NCBI GenBank assembly: GCA_025201345.1
Contig: JAIXMG010000004.1
Span: forward strand, 1,364,001-1,428,000
Source: Thamnidium elegans
Lineage: Eukaryota; Mucoromycota; Mucoromycetes; Mucorales; Mucoraceae
Direction: 5' to 3'
DNA length: 64,000 nucleotides
Shown: positions 26,792-37,851 of the stretch, piece after piece
How positions within the stretch are numbered: the stretch's first letter is position 1
Layout: every line of letters begins with the position of its first letter
Position numbers and translations under genes: made by a program
The notes under the pieces: generated by a model
What the model saw: the letters and a program-made list of their open reading frames with translations, nothing else
What the model was told of the DNA's origin: nothing
The model's database searches: none

Positions 26792-27034
26792 TTACGGAAT
26801 ATAAAAAAGAGGGGGACGCTGAAGAAGAGGACCTACTACTACTACTGTCTTAATAATCCTTTTTTTTTTCCCTTGCCGCTATTGTTTTAGTAAGCTTTAA
26901 TTCCCCTAAAAATATAGTGTCTGTAGATTCCTGAATTGCCGGTTTTTTTTTTTTTTTTTTTGTAACTGAGCTTTATGAACTTTTTTTTTTTATTTTATTT
27001 TATTTATCTAAAAAGGGGGGATGCTATAATAAGT

Positions 27035-28754
27035 TTACTCGATAACCTGGGTAATAACACCGGTACCAACGGTCTTACCACCTTCACGAATAGTGAAACG
27101 TTGACCATCTTCAAGAGCAATATCATGAACAAGTTCACATTGCATTTCTACGTTATCACCAGGCATGATGAGCTTATCATCGGGATCCTCAGTACCTTCA
27201 GGATGTGTAAGAGAGACGGTAACATCGGTAGTACGAACGAACATTTGAGGACGATAGTTGTTAACGAAAGGAGTGTGACGACCACCTTCATCCTTGGTCA
27301 AGATATAGATTTGAGCCATGAACTTCTTGTGGGATTTAACACTACCAGGAGCACACATAACTTGACCACGACGAATTTGTTCACGCTTAATACCACGCAA
27401 AAGGGCACCCATGTTATCACCAGCCTCACCACGATCTAATTCCTTACGGAACATCTCAATACCAGTAAGAGTGGTCTTGATGGTAGGTCCCATACCGACA
27501 ATCTCGACTTCGTTACCCTTATTAATGGTACCACGTTCAACACGACCAGTGGCAACAGTACCACGACCAGAGATAGAGAAGACATCTTCAATAGGCATCA
27601 AGAAAGGCTTATCTAAATCACGAACGGGAGTAGGGATATAAGAATCAACAGCAGCCATTAATTCCTTGACGGGGATTTCACCAATCTCGGGATTACGGCC
27701 TTCAAGAGCAGCAAGAGCAGAACCCTTAACAATAGGTGTGTTCTCACCATCGTAACCGTACTCAGCTAAAAGATCACGCATTTCCATCTCGACAAGTTCA
27801 AGCATCTCTGGGTCATCCACTTGATCAACCTTGTTAATAAATACAACTAATCTTTGAACACCAACTTGACGGGCCAACAATAAATGCTCACGAGTTTGAG
27901 GCATTTGACCATCAGTAGCAGAAACTACAATAATAGCACCATCCATCTAATATATATATGATTAGTACACACACACACACACACACACACACAAATTATA
28001 AAAAAAAATTACTTGAGCAGCACCAGTAATCATGTTCTTAATGTAATCAGCATGACCAGGACAATCAACATGAGCATAATGACGGTTATCAGTCTCGTAT
28101 TCAACATGAGAGGTAGAAATAGTAATACCACGAGCCTTTTCCTCAGGAGCCTTATCAATTTGGTTATAATCCATGAATTGAGCACCACCATCAAGAGCTA
28201 AAGTCTTTGTAATAGCAGCAGTCAAAGTGGTCTTACCGTGATCGACGTGACCAATAGTACCAATGTTGACATGAGGCTTGGCACGACTGAACTTTCCAGA
28301 GTCAGTAGCCATAGTACGACGACCTATGAAAATATGTTAGAAAAAAAAAAAAAAAAAAAAAAAGTTCCGTAGTTTACCAAAGAACATCAAACGAGAAGGA
28401 GCGGAAGAAACATAAGCTTTGTTGAGAAGGTTGGCAGTCTAATAAAAGAAACGATCATTAATCTCTATTTCTCTATTTCTCTTTCTTTCTCTTTCTCTAT
28501 TTCTCTCTCTCTATATATATATCTCCATTTATCTAGTTACTTACGAACTTGTTACCGGAGGCAATAGCCATACGACTAGAGTTGAAAGCTACAAAAAAAA
28601 TCGACAAAAAAAGGTGAATACTACAAAAAAAAAAGAAACTTAACAACAACAAAGTCTTACCAGACTTGGTAGCAGAAGAAGAAATACATCTGCGAGAAGC
28701 AACGCGAGTGGCGGGAAGTACAACCTTGTTAGCTGCTGTCTTTAAAGAGAACAT
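27035..28754 (-). CDS. tuf1: Mitochondrial elongation factor Tu
   Basis: GTPase delivering aminoacyl-tRNA to the mitochondrial ribosome. The leader [20 protein letters not shown] with RRCISSS is Arg/Ser-rich as expected for mitochondrial import and is split over several short exons. G motifs: G1 [10 protein letters not shown]2 ARGITI, G3 DCPGHADY, G4 NKVD, G5 GSAL. The long last exon from 27946 contains domains II and III ([38 protein letters not shown]) and ends GVITQVIE. Start chosen at 28754, the first ATG of the leader. Introns hold an (AC)14 repeat and a CT-rich stretch. Codon use is biased, consistent with high expression. Confidence 0.97.
27967..27993. repeat. (AC)n microsatellite in tuf1 intron
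   Basis: About 13 AC dinucleotides in the intron between the G3-containing exon and the last exon of the mitochondrial EF-Tu gene. A second simple repeat, CT/TA-rich, lies in another intron at about 28461-28525. Confidence 0.9.
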
Positions 28755-28914
28755 TTTTTAAATAAAAAAAAAAGGATAAAGGGAATATGTCAAAGAAGAG
28801 AAAAAAAAATCCAGGCCCTTTTATTATTTACCCTGGTTCTGATTTATTTTAAAAGGAAAAGTCACAAAAAAAAAAAAAAAAAAAAAAAAAAGAAGGGGGT
28901 TTTAATCAATATGT

Positions 28915-29342
28915 TTAAAGCTTTCCTTGCTCTTTTAAATCCTTCTTTTCTTGTTCACTCAAAGTCCAGAAACTTTGCTTCTTTTTTTGAAACCATTGAC
29001 GAATCTAATTGAAAAAAAAAGAAAAGAATTAAATAAAAAAGAATATTGATATAGTTTATAAATTGATGCTTACAGGGGTATAGCAGTTATCTTCGGTTCC
29101 AAAATCAGCGAATAATACCACATATGCACTCAACGCTATGTAAAAGCGTATAAATATTTATTTTTTTGACAGCTTTTTTTTTTTTTCAACTTACAAAGTG
29201 TAACAGCCCAAGTTAAAACTTGAATCTTTCTAGCTTTTGGTACAGGAGCCATAGCATTTGGCATTTGTAATCTACGCTTTAAACGTTCTTGAGTTTGAGG
29301 TGTAGGAGCTGGATAAAGGGTAGGTGTAGGATGATGTCCCAT
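28915..29342 (-). CDS. Small single-pass membrane protein, unknown function
   Basis: Exons 29342-29195, 29135-29074 and 29004-28915 join in frame to 99 residues. N-terminus is Pro/Thr-rich (MGHHPTPTLYPAPTPQTQER), then a basic stretch (LKRRLQM, PKARK), one transmembrane helix (QVLTWAVTLSLSAYVVLFAD), a loop FGTEDNCYTPIRQWF and a basic helix QKKKQSFWTLSEQEKKDLKE. A positive N-side before the helix and the nearby mitochondrial genes suggest an inner-membrane protein, but this is inference. I do not recognise the family with certainty. Exon phases all agree, so the gene is real. Confidence 0.7.
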
Positions 29343-29551
29343 TTTTTATATGTGTACTTGAAAGAAAGAATAAAACAAAATTAAGATTCAAAGAATATTA
29401 TATGCAAATTTAAACTTCAGTTTACAGTCAAGCCACTCTTTATACAAGTAGCGGAGAAAACGAACTAGGTTGCCCCTAGTTATATTTTAATCTTTTTTTT
29501 TTTTTTTTTATTCGTTCTTTTTTCTTCTTTTTTCTCTTTATAAACTAGAAT

Positions 29552-29937
29552 ATGTCTCAACAACCTCAATTTTCTGCAAACGATCAACGTGAACTCAGTC
29601 AGGTAAGATAAAGAAGGTCCCCTTTTTTTTCTGTTTTTTTGCAGTTGATAATAACACGCGTGAAATAGTTTCTCGAAGCTGAACAAGCAAAGGCTCGTGT
29701 TCAACAAACTGTACATTCTTTAACAGACAGCTGTTGGGTAAGTAATAGAGAAAAAGAGAGAAAAGGTGAAAAGGGAACTAAATATATGGTTTTTCTTAGG
29801 ACAAATGTATTCCCAAGGTAAACAACAAGTTGGACCGTAGTGAAGAAGCTTGTTTAGCCAACTGCGTTGATCGTTTCCTCGATACCAGCATGTTTATTGT
29901 CAAGAGACTTGAAGAGTTGAGAAATACTTCCATGTAA
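29552..29937 (+). CDS. tim8: Mitochondrial intermembrane-space chaperone Tim8
   Basis: Small Tim protein that, with Tim13, chaperones hydrophobic precursors to the TIM22 complex. Exons 29552-29602, 29669-29737 and 29800-29937 give 85 residues. Twin CX3C motifs: CWDKC (split by intron 2 after the Trp codon) and CLANC, followed by VDRFLDTS, which is characteristic of Tim8. N-terminus MSQQPQFSANDQRELSQFLE matches the family's NDQRELQQFLE. Divergent from the small membrane protein gene about 210 bp away. Confidence 0.93.
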
Positions 29938-30370
29938 AAAAAAAAAAAAAAAACCAACACTTTTTGACGGGCTTATATTATTTTTTTTCAGTCTAAAAAA
30001 AATAAATGTAATATATTGATATACACTACTGTTTTTTGTTCTTTTTTTTGTTTATTTGTGTTTTGTTACATCTTTCGTCTGAAAAGTAGTAGAGGAGAGT
30101 GTAAAGGTTAAAGGCTATGTACAAGTAGTTAACATTATTAAAAAAATGTATAGATTCTAGCCTACGTAAAATAGCTTATAATATTTAGCGTATATTTTAG
30201 TCACGTTTCAAAATCTGATAGATCCTAGATTTCGAGTGCAACTGAGGAAGAAATGTATATTGTAACACCGTGACTGGTTGAGGGAAACATAAACAAGTTG
30301 AATAACTCTTTTTAAACTTGTATTTTTTTTCCCTGGACCTTTCTTTCTCGTTCTTTTATATATATATAGT
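29938..30370. other. Intergenic
   Basis: Between the end of tim8 and the start of the calponin-homology-like gene, same strand. AT-rich; a TATATATATA stretch directly precedes the next ATG. Nothing else supported. Confidence 0.55.
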
Positions 30371-32105
30371 ATGTTACAACATCCACTTGACTCACCGTCT
30401 GAGTCACCTTCAGCGCAAGATAGTCTTGATTCTTTTTCTAGTTATCCTGCTTTGACAGACGATGACCTTTCAAGTTTTGAAAGAAGAGTATCTTCACCTT
30501 TTCCTCCAAACGATGCTATTGTACGCGCACAAAGCCCTTTCGGTCGTAGATATTTAAAACCTATTAATGGTATTCAAACTAAAGGCTTTGCTCGATCAGG
30601 TAACAATCATGTGCTATACTAAATAAAATTAATCTAATATTATTTTATTATTAGCTCAAAGAAGATCATCTGTATTGACTCTTGGTTCTATAGAAAGGTT
30701 ACAAAACTTTTATGCTAAAAGAGACTTAAAAGTAAACAAGTAAGTACTAAAGAAGAAAAAGAAAAAAAAAAAGTCAAATTAAAAAAAAAAAAAAAAAAAA
30801 GAGGAGGCACTTTAGGGTTTCAAGGTCCATTAATGGAAGAGCCAGATGATATTGATGACCAAATACCAACTCCACAAGCTCCACCACCAAGTTGGATAGA
30901 TTTAGATATTGAAACTGATTTAGATGTATTATTAAATTTATGCTTTGAAGATATCCAAATTACACTTTCAACATGGGCAATGATTACAGGTCCACGTCTT
31001 TCATCTTCTTCAGCATCCTCACACCCACTAGCAGAATCAAACGAAACCAACGATTTTGAAATACTACCTTTATTACAAACTGTGACCAAAATGTTAAGCT
31101 CCGTTCGAAACTATACAGTGCATCGTCATGATTTATCTGATACAGCCGTTAGTAAGTTAAGGCACGCCTCTTTGGACTTATTAGAATCAATGAAAGAATT
31201 AGAAAACCAACATCGTGTAGAAGAAGAAGATGAAGAGGATGGATTTCTGTATAAATCATCAGATTTTGGATTATTAGAAAAGGAACGTCAAGCAATTCAT
31301 AAGTATCTTGATATGGTTGAATCGCATGCTTTTAATCCACCTCATCATATCGGTAGTCCTCCTGCTATGTACACTCCCGAAATTCAAGCTTTGATGGGAA
31401 AGACTTCAATTTTAAGTTTGACAGATGATATGGTTGATCAAGCAACTGTAAAATCTACTGTCAATAAATCAAATCGTATGCCTGTTTGGCTTGAACGATC
31501 CTCTTTTACAGATGATCCCATTGGTAAGATCCCACGAGGGAACACACATGTATTTTTATATATGTATATTAACGTGTTAAATGTAGGAAGGTATCATGCT
31601 TTGTTATCCGATAATTTAGATGGCTATTCAATTGAAAATAATGAGTTCCCTGATCCTCATGAAGACGAAGACGCATTTTTACAATTTTTAGCGTAAGATA
31701 ATTAAACTATATTTTATTTATTTGGTACTCATATTTTATTTTATAGAGATGGAATTGTTCTTTGTAATGCGTATAACAGTGTTGTAAAACGTTCTAGAAG
31801 ACCCTTTGGGTTTATTAACAAAATCCATAACGATAGTAGACGTACATATAGAGCTATTGAAAACCTTCGTTTTTTCTCTGCGTAAGTTTTTATATATCTT
31901 GCCCAAAAATGATACTAATAATAATACACAATATAGTGCTTGTAAATTTAGATTTGAACTTGTCTTTACCGAATTTGATCCATCAGAAATCGCTCGCAAA
32001 ACAGATAAAGGTTTAGTGATGATAAGAAATGCTATTGCCTTATTTTGTGATTGTGTTATTCGTGAACTTCGTGAACAAGTAGACGCTATTCAAAAATTAA
32101 AATAG
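30371..32105 (+). CDS. Uncharacterised protein with diverged calponin-homology-like C-terminus
   Basis: Six exons (30371-30599, 30655-30739, 30802-31523, 31587-31692, 31747-31881, 31937-32105) join in frame to 481 residues. The N-terminal 130 residues are Ser/Pro/Asp-rich and probably disordered, with SPFGRRYLKP. A helical middle region contains LLNLCFEDIQITLSTWAMIT. The C-terminal about 115 residues show CH-fold features: LQFLADGIVLCNAYNSV, FGFINKIH, YRAIENLRFFSAACKFRFEL, FDPSEIARKTDKGLVMIRN. This is the DGxxLC, ENxxxFL, DLxExKD pattern of CH domains in weak form, suggesting an actin or signalling adaptor. No clear named orthologue; function unknown. Confidence 0.78.
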
Positions 32106-32493
32106 ATTTCTTTCATTTTACCATTTATATATCTTATTCCCTTTTCTTTTTTTTTTTTGAACTACAAAAACATATCCCCCCTCCTTTTTTTCTCTAAAAT
32201 AAAAATGTAAGCAAAAAACTATCATTCCTCTTTTTTAAAATCTTTGATTACTAGCACTAACTAAAAGCAGCTTTATTCAATTGCTTTCAATCAAGTTATT
32301 TTAAGATTTTCTTTCTAATACTTGTAAACTAACAATATATAAAACGCGCACTAACACATACTTCCTTTTACTATTTATTGTACTCTACACACCATTAACC
32401 TCCCATAAAACAAGTTTCTAGCGGTTAATTCTCGTCAGGTTACACGTACAGACTACATACACTATATCACCTAAAAAAAATTTAAAAAATATA
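32106..32493. other. Intergenic
   Basis: Downstream of the calponin-homology-like gene up to the tRNA. AT-rich, no gene seen. Confidence 0.5.
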
Positions 32494-32577
32494 TCCGATC
32501 AACCAGATTCGAACTAGTGACCTAGAGATGACAATGTACACTACAGTCTCCCGCTCTACCAACTGAGCTATGATCGG
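32494..32577 (-). tRNA. tRNA-Tyr(GUA) with 11-nt intron
   Basis: Full cloverleaf on the minus strand. The acceptor stem CCGATCA pairs with TGATCGG, and the discriminator is A. D arm GCTCAGTTGGTAGAGC. Anticodon stem GGAGA/TCTCT with loop CTGTAG-A and anticodon GTA. T arm ACTAG TTCGAAT CTGGT. The intron occupies 32530-32540, one base 3' of the anticodon (after position 37), the canonical place. Contains internal A and B box promoters (GGTTCGAAT-type B box as AGTTCGAAT). Confidence 0.95.
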
Positions 32578-32711
32578 TTATTTGATGATTTTTAGGTTTT
32601 AAAATTAATTTTTATATGTTATAAAAAATAAAACGTCACGTGAGTATCACATGAAGGTATGCTGATTGGTTGAATGGTAATCGAAAAATTTCATGATCAT
32701 CTAAAAAATAA

Positions 32712-32970
32712 GGTGCACCATCATTTACACCACCTCTGCCAATTTATGATGTAATTTTTTTATTGCACTTCCAGCAAGAACAGGTACTTTACATGTAAAA
32801 ACGTCTTTTTTTTTTTTTAATATCGTAATTAAATAAATCCTTTTTATCCTAGTTGAATAAGCCCCCATTTTATCATGGCTATTATCATGATTAAATTAAC
32901 CTATTTATTCCATCCTTTTCTTTTCCTTTTTTTTTAGCAATGAATTCATATACAAGCAAGTACCTTTTAT
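32712..32970. mobile_element. MITE fragment, same family as the one at 57188
   Basis: Begins GGTGCACCATCATTTACACC and runs in reverse orientation relative to the complete copy at 57188-57633. It shares the segment ACAGGTACTTTACATGTAAA, repeated TTTATCAT(G/A) units and AATGAATTCATATACAA. The similarity stops at about 32970 with GTACCTTTTAT, abutting the terminal inverted repeat of the next element, so the far end is missing. Confidence 0.75.
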
Positions 32971-32976
32971 ATAACG

Positions 32977-33999
32977 GTTTTCTTAGGGACCACGGCGCAA
33001 ATCTTTCGGACCACGGGGGAGTGTACATAGGGTAACTTGGATCGGGCGCCCCGTGGTCCGAAAAAAATTACTATGTGCACTCCCACAGTCCGAGAAAGTT
33101 TTGGTCCCTGAACTGCGTCAAAACAAAAGTTTAAAAGCTCAGTGATGATAGGTATAGGGATGTCAAGAAAGATGTGCTCATAGAGTGTGAATCCAAAAAG
33201 AGCATGTATGTAAATACTTTGGTTTCGACGTTACCAGCCTAGAAAGGAGCATCAAACCAGATATGTATGAGTATAGAAGAACGAGCATGTCTATTTGGTT
33301 TGACTATCTTGGCTGTGTTCAAGCAGTTGCAGATACTTACAACATACCTGTATGTACATATCCTGACGCCGGGAATAAAAGACATCTTTACGAACCACTC
33401 ACTATTTTGCCACTTAAGGTTACTATAAAACCAAAAGTAAAAGTACAGCCACATCACCTTCAAAATATAAAAAATGCGCACTGGGTAGCTGTCGAGTTCG
33501 GCCATAGGCGTATGTCATATCCTTCTGTTAGCCATATGTACTTCCAGGTAGACGAATCCTATGCTACATTGTTTAAATCAACATGGAAGCTCTTTGGGCA
33601 ATTTCCCAAACATACAGAAGGAAAGACTTTTAATGCAGAAAAAGACGAGCTTGTTGTAATCGAATCTTCCGATGAAGAATAATAACTTTTCCCCTTAATA
33701 AACTACCTTATTTTCTTTATATTTTCAGAGAAAGATAATAAAATACGAAGTATAGTATGAATGCTAAGCGTAAAAAATAATTTTAAATATTTTATGATGT
33801 ATATAAGTAATATAAAATAACAAAAATAAAATAACGAATATCAATTAAACAACTCTAATGTTTTAGTTTTGTTTGATAACGCTCGGACCACGGGAGTGCA
33901 CATAGTAATTTTTTTCGGACCACGAGGCGCCCGATCCAAGTTACCCTATGTACACTCCCCCGTGGTCCGAAAGATTTGCGCCGTGGTCCCTAAGAAAAC
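32977..33999. mobile_element. 1.0-kb element with 118-bp terminal inverted repeats
   Basis: Left arm 32977-33094 and right arm 33882-33999 are near-perfect reverse complements, beginning GTTTTCTTAGGGACCACGG. Each arm also holds an internal perfect inverted pair (CGGACCACGG at 33007-33016 and CCGTGGTCCG at 33051-33060), so each end can fold on its own. GC content of the arms is far above the surroundings. One degenerate or partial coding region lies inside. No convincing target-site duplication was found. Probably a non-autonomous or decayed DNA transposon. Confidence 0.8.
33191..33682 (+). pseudogene. Partial OTU-like peptidase ORF inside the element
   Basis: Open frame from 33191; first ATG at 33263. 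Reads CVQAVADTYNIPVCTYPDAG, YEPLTILPLK and NAHWVAVEF, then an acidic end ELVVIESSDEE. The spacing of a helix, a V-C-x-Y strand, a P-L strand and a His-Trp strand resembles the C-terminal part of OTU-type cysteine peptidases found in some fungal and plant DNA transposons. The region that would carry the catalytic Asp/Cys is absent or disrupted by an upstream stop, so it is probably inactive. The OTU assignment is a tentative pattern judgement. Confidence 0.4.
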
Positions 34000-34030
34000 T
34001 GATTCAAAAATAGTCAAAAGGACACAAAAA

Positions 34031-34721
34031 TCCAGTTTCGGAAATACTTTCCATGGAAACACTATACCGCTTTTGAATATAGAAACTCAAATGTCGAAAA
34101 TCTTCAAAAAGCTCAACTAATATTGACTGCTACAGCGCTCCAAACCTTCTGGTCAACTTCCATGTTTTTACCTGCTCGAGATTTATGGCATCGGACTATC
34201 TCCAAAAAACTGCCTACAACGTCCTTCTTACATACGACACGCACTGTAGATTCACCCCTCTGTCGATTATGTAAAACCGATTCTGATACACTAAACCACC
34301 TTCTCTTTAATTGTCCAGTCAAACAAGATATCTGGTGGCCTGTCCTTTTAACCTATTTTCCTGACAGTAACTTCAGTCCAACTGATATAATCGACAGCAT
34401 TACAAACCTAAAAACACCTAACCTTCTTCGCCGCTCCCAGCTAGCAAGGCTTTTCATGGTAATAAGCACAATCCATTGGACCGTTTGGATTCACTATTGG
34501 CGATTTATTATCGATCACCAACCTTTTCTGCCTGTCAACATAATCCCAACTATTAAACAACGGCTCGCTATCCTTCTCAACGAAATTACATATATTTAAA
34601 TTCTATCTCTCCTAACGACATAATTTCTTTTATTCCCTTTTTTTATTTTTTCTCATTTTAAAGTTCCACCTCTCCGAGGATGTGTGACTAAAGTTTAATA
34701 AAAACTTATTTTACAAAAAAA
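34031..34721 (+). mobile_element. 5'-truncated LINE (non-LTR retrotransposon)
   Basis: Open frame 34033-34599 runs from the very first base of the insertion and encodes the C-terminal zinc-binding (zf-RVT) end of a LINE ORF2: FLPARDLWHRTISKKLPTTS, then CRLCKTDSDTLNHLLFNC (CCHC arrangement) and WWPVL. A 3' UTR and a poly-A run (about 34715-34725) follow. The 15-bp direct repeat AAAAGGACACAAAAA flanks the insertion at 34016-34030 and 34722-34736, a target-site duplication as expected for target-primed reverse transcription. Truncated at the 5' end by abortive reverse transcription. Confidence 0.92.
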
Positions 34722-34736
34722 AAAAGGACACAAAAA

Positions 34737-35240
34737 CATATAAAAAACAAGTCGTTTATTCTAAAAACTCAAGTACTAGAATAGTAACTTGGATTCTCCC
34801 AGTGAGTCTGGTGACTTACAGGCTTGGGCTGGGGGGGGGGGGGGGCAAAATTTCACACTGCTTATATCGTAGTAGTGATTTTCAAACATCCACCACTCAT
34901 GTTCTAATGTACAAAAAAAGGTCATTTAAAAAACGATTCACAAGTCACGAACCTATGCTTTTCAATGACACTAATGGTGAAAATTTATTTAAACCAAAAA
35001 TAGGAACTAAAGGCTTTTATTTATGGAAAAAACCAACTGTCTATTGGAAATAAAGGAAGACATTTTTATCGCAAAATTGGGTCAGAAAATGCAATTGGTT
35101 CCATCATAGAATATGTTTTTGAATTCATTACATTTCTGTTTTATTATCTCTCTTCCAAGGGTTATTACGTCGCCATAGGTTGTAAAGAAATATTTAGCAT
35201 AAAATTTCGATTTTCCAGTTTCCTTTATATTAAGATGTAC

Positions 35241-35280
<40 letters not shown>

Positions 35281-35328
35281 AAAGGTTGATCTATTATTTT
35301 ATTTTATTTTTTTTTAAAAAAATTGGGC
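34737..35328. other. Intergenic with G15 and T31 tracts
   Basis: Contains a run of 15 G at 34831-34845 and a T31 followed directly by A11 near 35243-35284, the latter just downstream of the Rix1 stop. A short ORF (34802-35053) of no recognised family spans the G run and is not supported. Confidence 0.5.
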
Positions 35329-37851
35329 TTATTCTTCATCATCTTCATCGCTATCAGGTCCAGTCATATCAATCATAGGCATGTCTAAATCCATATCTTC
35401 ATCTTCATTAACAGCAATAGGTTTAGCCGTTTCTATTGTAGAAGATGCAACACTTTCAATGACAACAGACTCAACACTTTCAGTTACAGCATGTGTTGTT
35501 GTTTCTACAGGTTTTGTCTCAGCAGGCTTTGTCTCTTCAACAACAGCTTCAAAGACGATTTCCTTTTCAACACGAGGTAAAGCAATGGGTGCAGCCATAG
35601 TAGGTAAAGTGACAGGTGTGATAGGAACTGATTTAATTACTTCTTTAGGTTGTTCTACAACTCTTTCTTTAATAGTTTCCTTTAAAATTTCTTGTTCCTC
35701 CTCCTCTTCTTCTTCTTCTTCTTGTTCTTGTTCTTCTTCTTCTTCGATTTCTTGAGCAGTAATAACTACAGAAGGCGAAGCCTTTGGTAAAACTCTTTGG
35801 ATAGGAGGTAATCTAGCATGAGTGATTAAATCACAAACATTTAATCCCTTTCTACACAAGCTTTGAAGTTGGTGAGATTGATCGTTGACACCAGCAGCAA
35901 AGAGACGACTAGCATGAGGAAGAATACTAGCTTGCGTTTCGATAGGATGTGAAATCGAAGCAATTAAGCATTGATAAAGTCCAGCCTTGACAAGAATAAT
36001 TTCCTCGTCCGACATATTAGAAGGTTGAATCACTTGAATTAATCTAGTCAATACTGTGCCATCCACAGCAGAACGTTGACCGTTTTCCATAGCAAAACCA
36101 AACACATCTAATAAACTAGCAAGTGTATCAAGTGCTGCAACTTGAACCTCAGTAGATCTCGCAGAGATAAGTTTGGTGGATAAAGAATCTGAGTTGGTAA
36201 GTTCTGTCTTTCTCTTTTTATGTGATTTCTTTTGTTGACCTGATGTAATAGTGATACTGGATGCTTTGTGTTCGATTACTAAAAGATCTTGCAAGATGGA
36301 AGCAATCAATTGCTTATAAATACTTTCGGCAAATGCGTATCCGCACTTTTCTAAGCATAAAGATATTAATTTGTAGGTGGATACCTTCAATGTTTTCTTA
36401 TTCTTGTGGTCGCTCAAAAGACGAAGTAAGATTCTAGAAAAGAGTTTACTGTAACGCATCATTTCTTGTCCAGAGCTACATATATAAATAGGTTAGTTAA
36501 ATAAAATAAATATATTTTTTTTTTGTCTTTACCAGTATAACAAACTAGTAAACATTTTACTGGTACTCAAGTGTAAAGCAGGAAGACACATCATTAATGT
36601 GAAAAATTCACTTTTATCTTTATAATCACGCATCTAATTGAAGAAAAGGATTAAGTATTTAATAATATTTTTAGTGCTATTACTTACCAGTGATCCTTCA
36701 AAAACATTATAAATACGACAAATAAGATCAACTAAATGAACAACAGGAACACCAACAGCAATAGTTGTAGAAGTTCTAAAAAAAAAAAAAAATTACAAAA
36801 ATGTTGTATAGAATAGAAACAAACAAACACTTACGTTAAAAAGGTAGAAATACATTCTTGTACAAGTTGAATTCTCTTGAGTAAAACAGGGAAAGCATCA
36901 ACATAATCAGAAGAGACGGGAAGGAAAGGATATGATTTTGGTAATTCAGTCTCTTGGGTTTCTACGCAAAAAAAAAATCAATAAAAAAAATCAACATGGT
37001 TTCCTATTATTATAATACCTTCATCAATTGTATCGAAAAGTCTATTTAAACAATCATGAACTGATCCAATTAAACGTGATAAGCTATCTCTCCACGCATC
37101 TGCCATGTTTGCTTTACCACCAGCATGATATAATGAAACTAAACACTTGTTTGCCTCTTTAATTGTCTTATCGTCTAAATCTCTTGATCCATCCAAACAA
37201 GAGAGACAAAGCTGAAGTACAGGTTCAGAAATATGTCTAGCTGTGGAAGGGAAGCTTCTGACGTTACAGGTCAATGCTGAAAGAACAGTAGCTAATAAAT
37301 CGTGTTTACGTCCTAACTGAAGTAAAAGTTGGTTGTAGCGTTGAAGGTTGGGTGTAGCAACTTCTCTTTGTAACTCGGGTTTATCGGCAGTATATGAAAA
37401 TAAAAATGAAAGTGTTTGAATAGCTTCTTGGTGAATAATAAGAGGTTCGGATTTCTACAAAATAAAAATAAGTATCTAGCGTACGCGTATCTTTTATATT
37501 CGAAATATTTACACCAACAAAACCTAAAAGTTGTGCACTCCAAGCTTTCGCATTGTCAATAAGAAGAGCATGAGAGTTCTCGCAGGTAACTCGAATAAGT
37601 ACAATACCACACCAACGAGCGGTAACAATTTTAGATTGTAAAAGAGAATTCAAACGAACGGTCCACTTTCTGTAAACAGAAGCTAATTCTTCGCTAGGTT
37701 CACGAGTTTCGGTGAACAAGCGATGATTAACAATGATATCCAAAACAAACGATAAGTTCTTGTGGATCAAGTTATCGCTTGACATGTACAAGCTAAGTAC
37801 ATTGCTTAATAACTGTGTATTCTTTGCAGCTGATGTCAGTTGAAAAGACAT
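35329..37851 (-). CDS. rix1: Pre-rRNA processing protein Rix1/PELP1
   Basis: Scaffold of the Rix1-Ipi1-Ipi3 (PELP1-TEX10-WDR18) complex, needed for ITS2 processing and late 60S maturation in the nucleoplasm. Starts MSFQLTSAAKNTQLLSNVLS; the conserved N-terminal RIX1 block reads TARWCGIVLIRVTCENSHAL then LLIDNAKAWSAQLLGFVG. Helical (HEAT/ARM-like) repeats follow over several exons, with a basic patch KKSHKKRK. The C-terminus is a long acidic and Pro/Val/Thr-rich tail (EEEEEQEQEEEEEEEEEQE; DMDLDMPMIDMTGPDSDEDD), typical of PELP1. Six or so exons. Start and stop are clear. Confidence 0.88.

Noticed and set aside
34802..35053. ORF across a G15 run with FNDTNGENLFKPK
   Set aside because: Low-complexity start, no recognised domain, and reading frame depends on an unstable G run.
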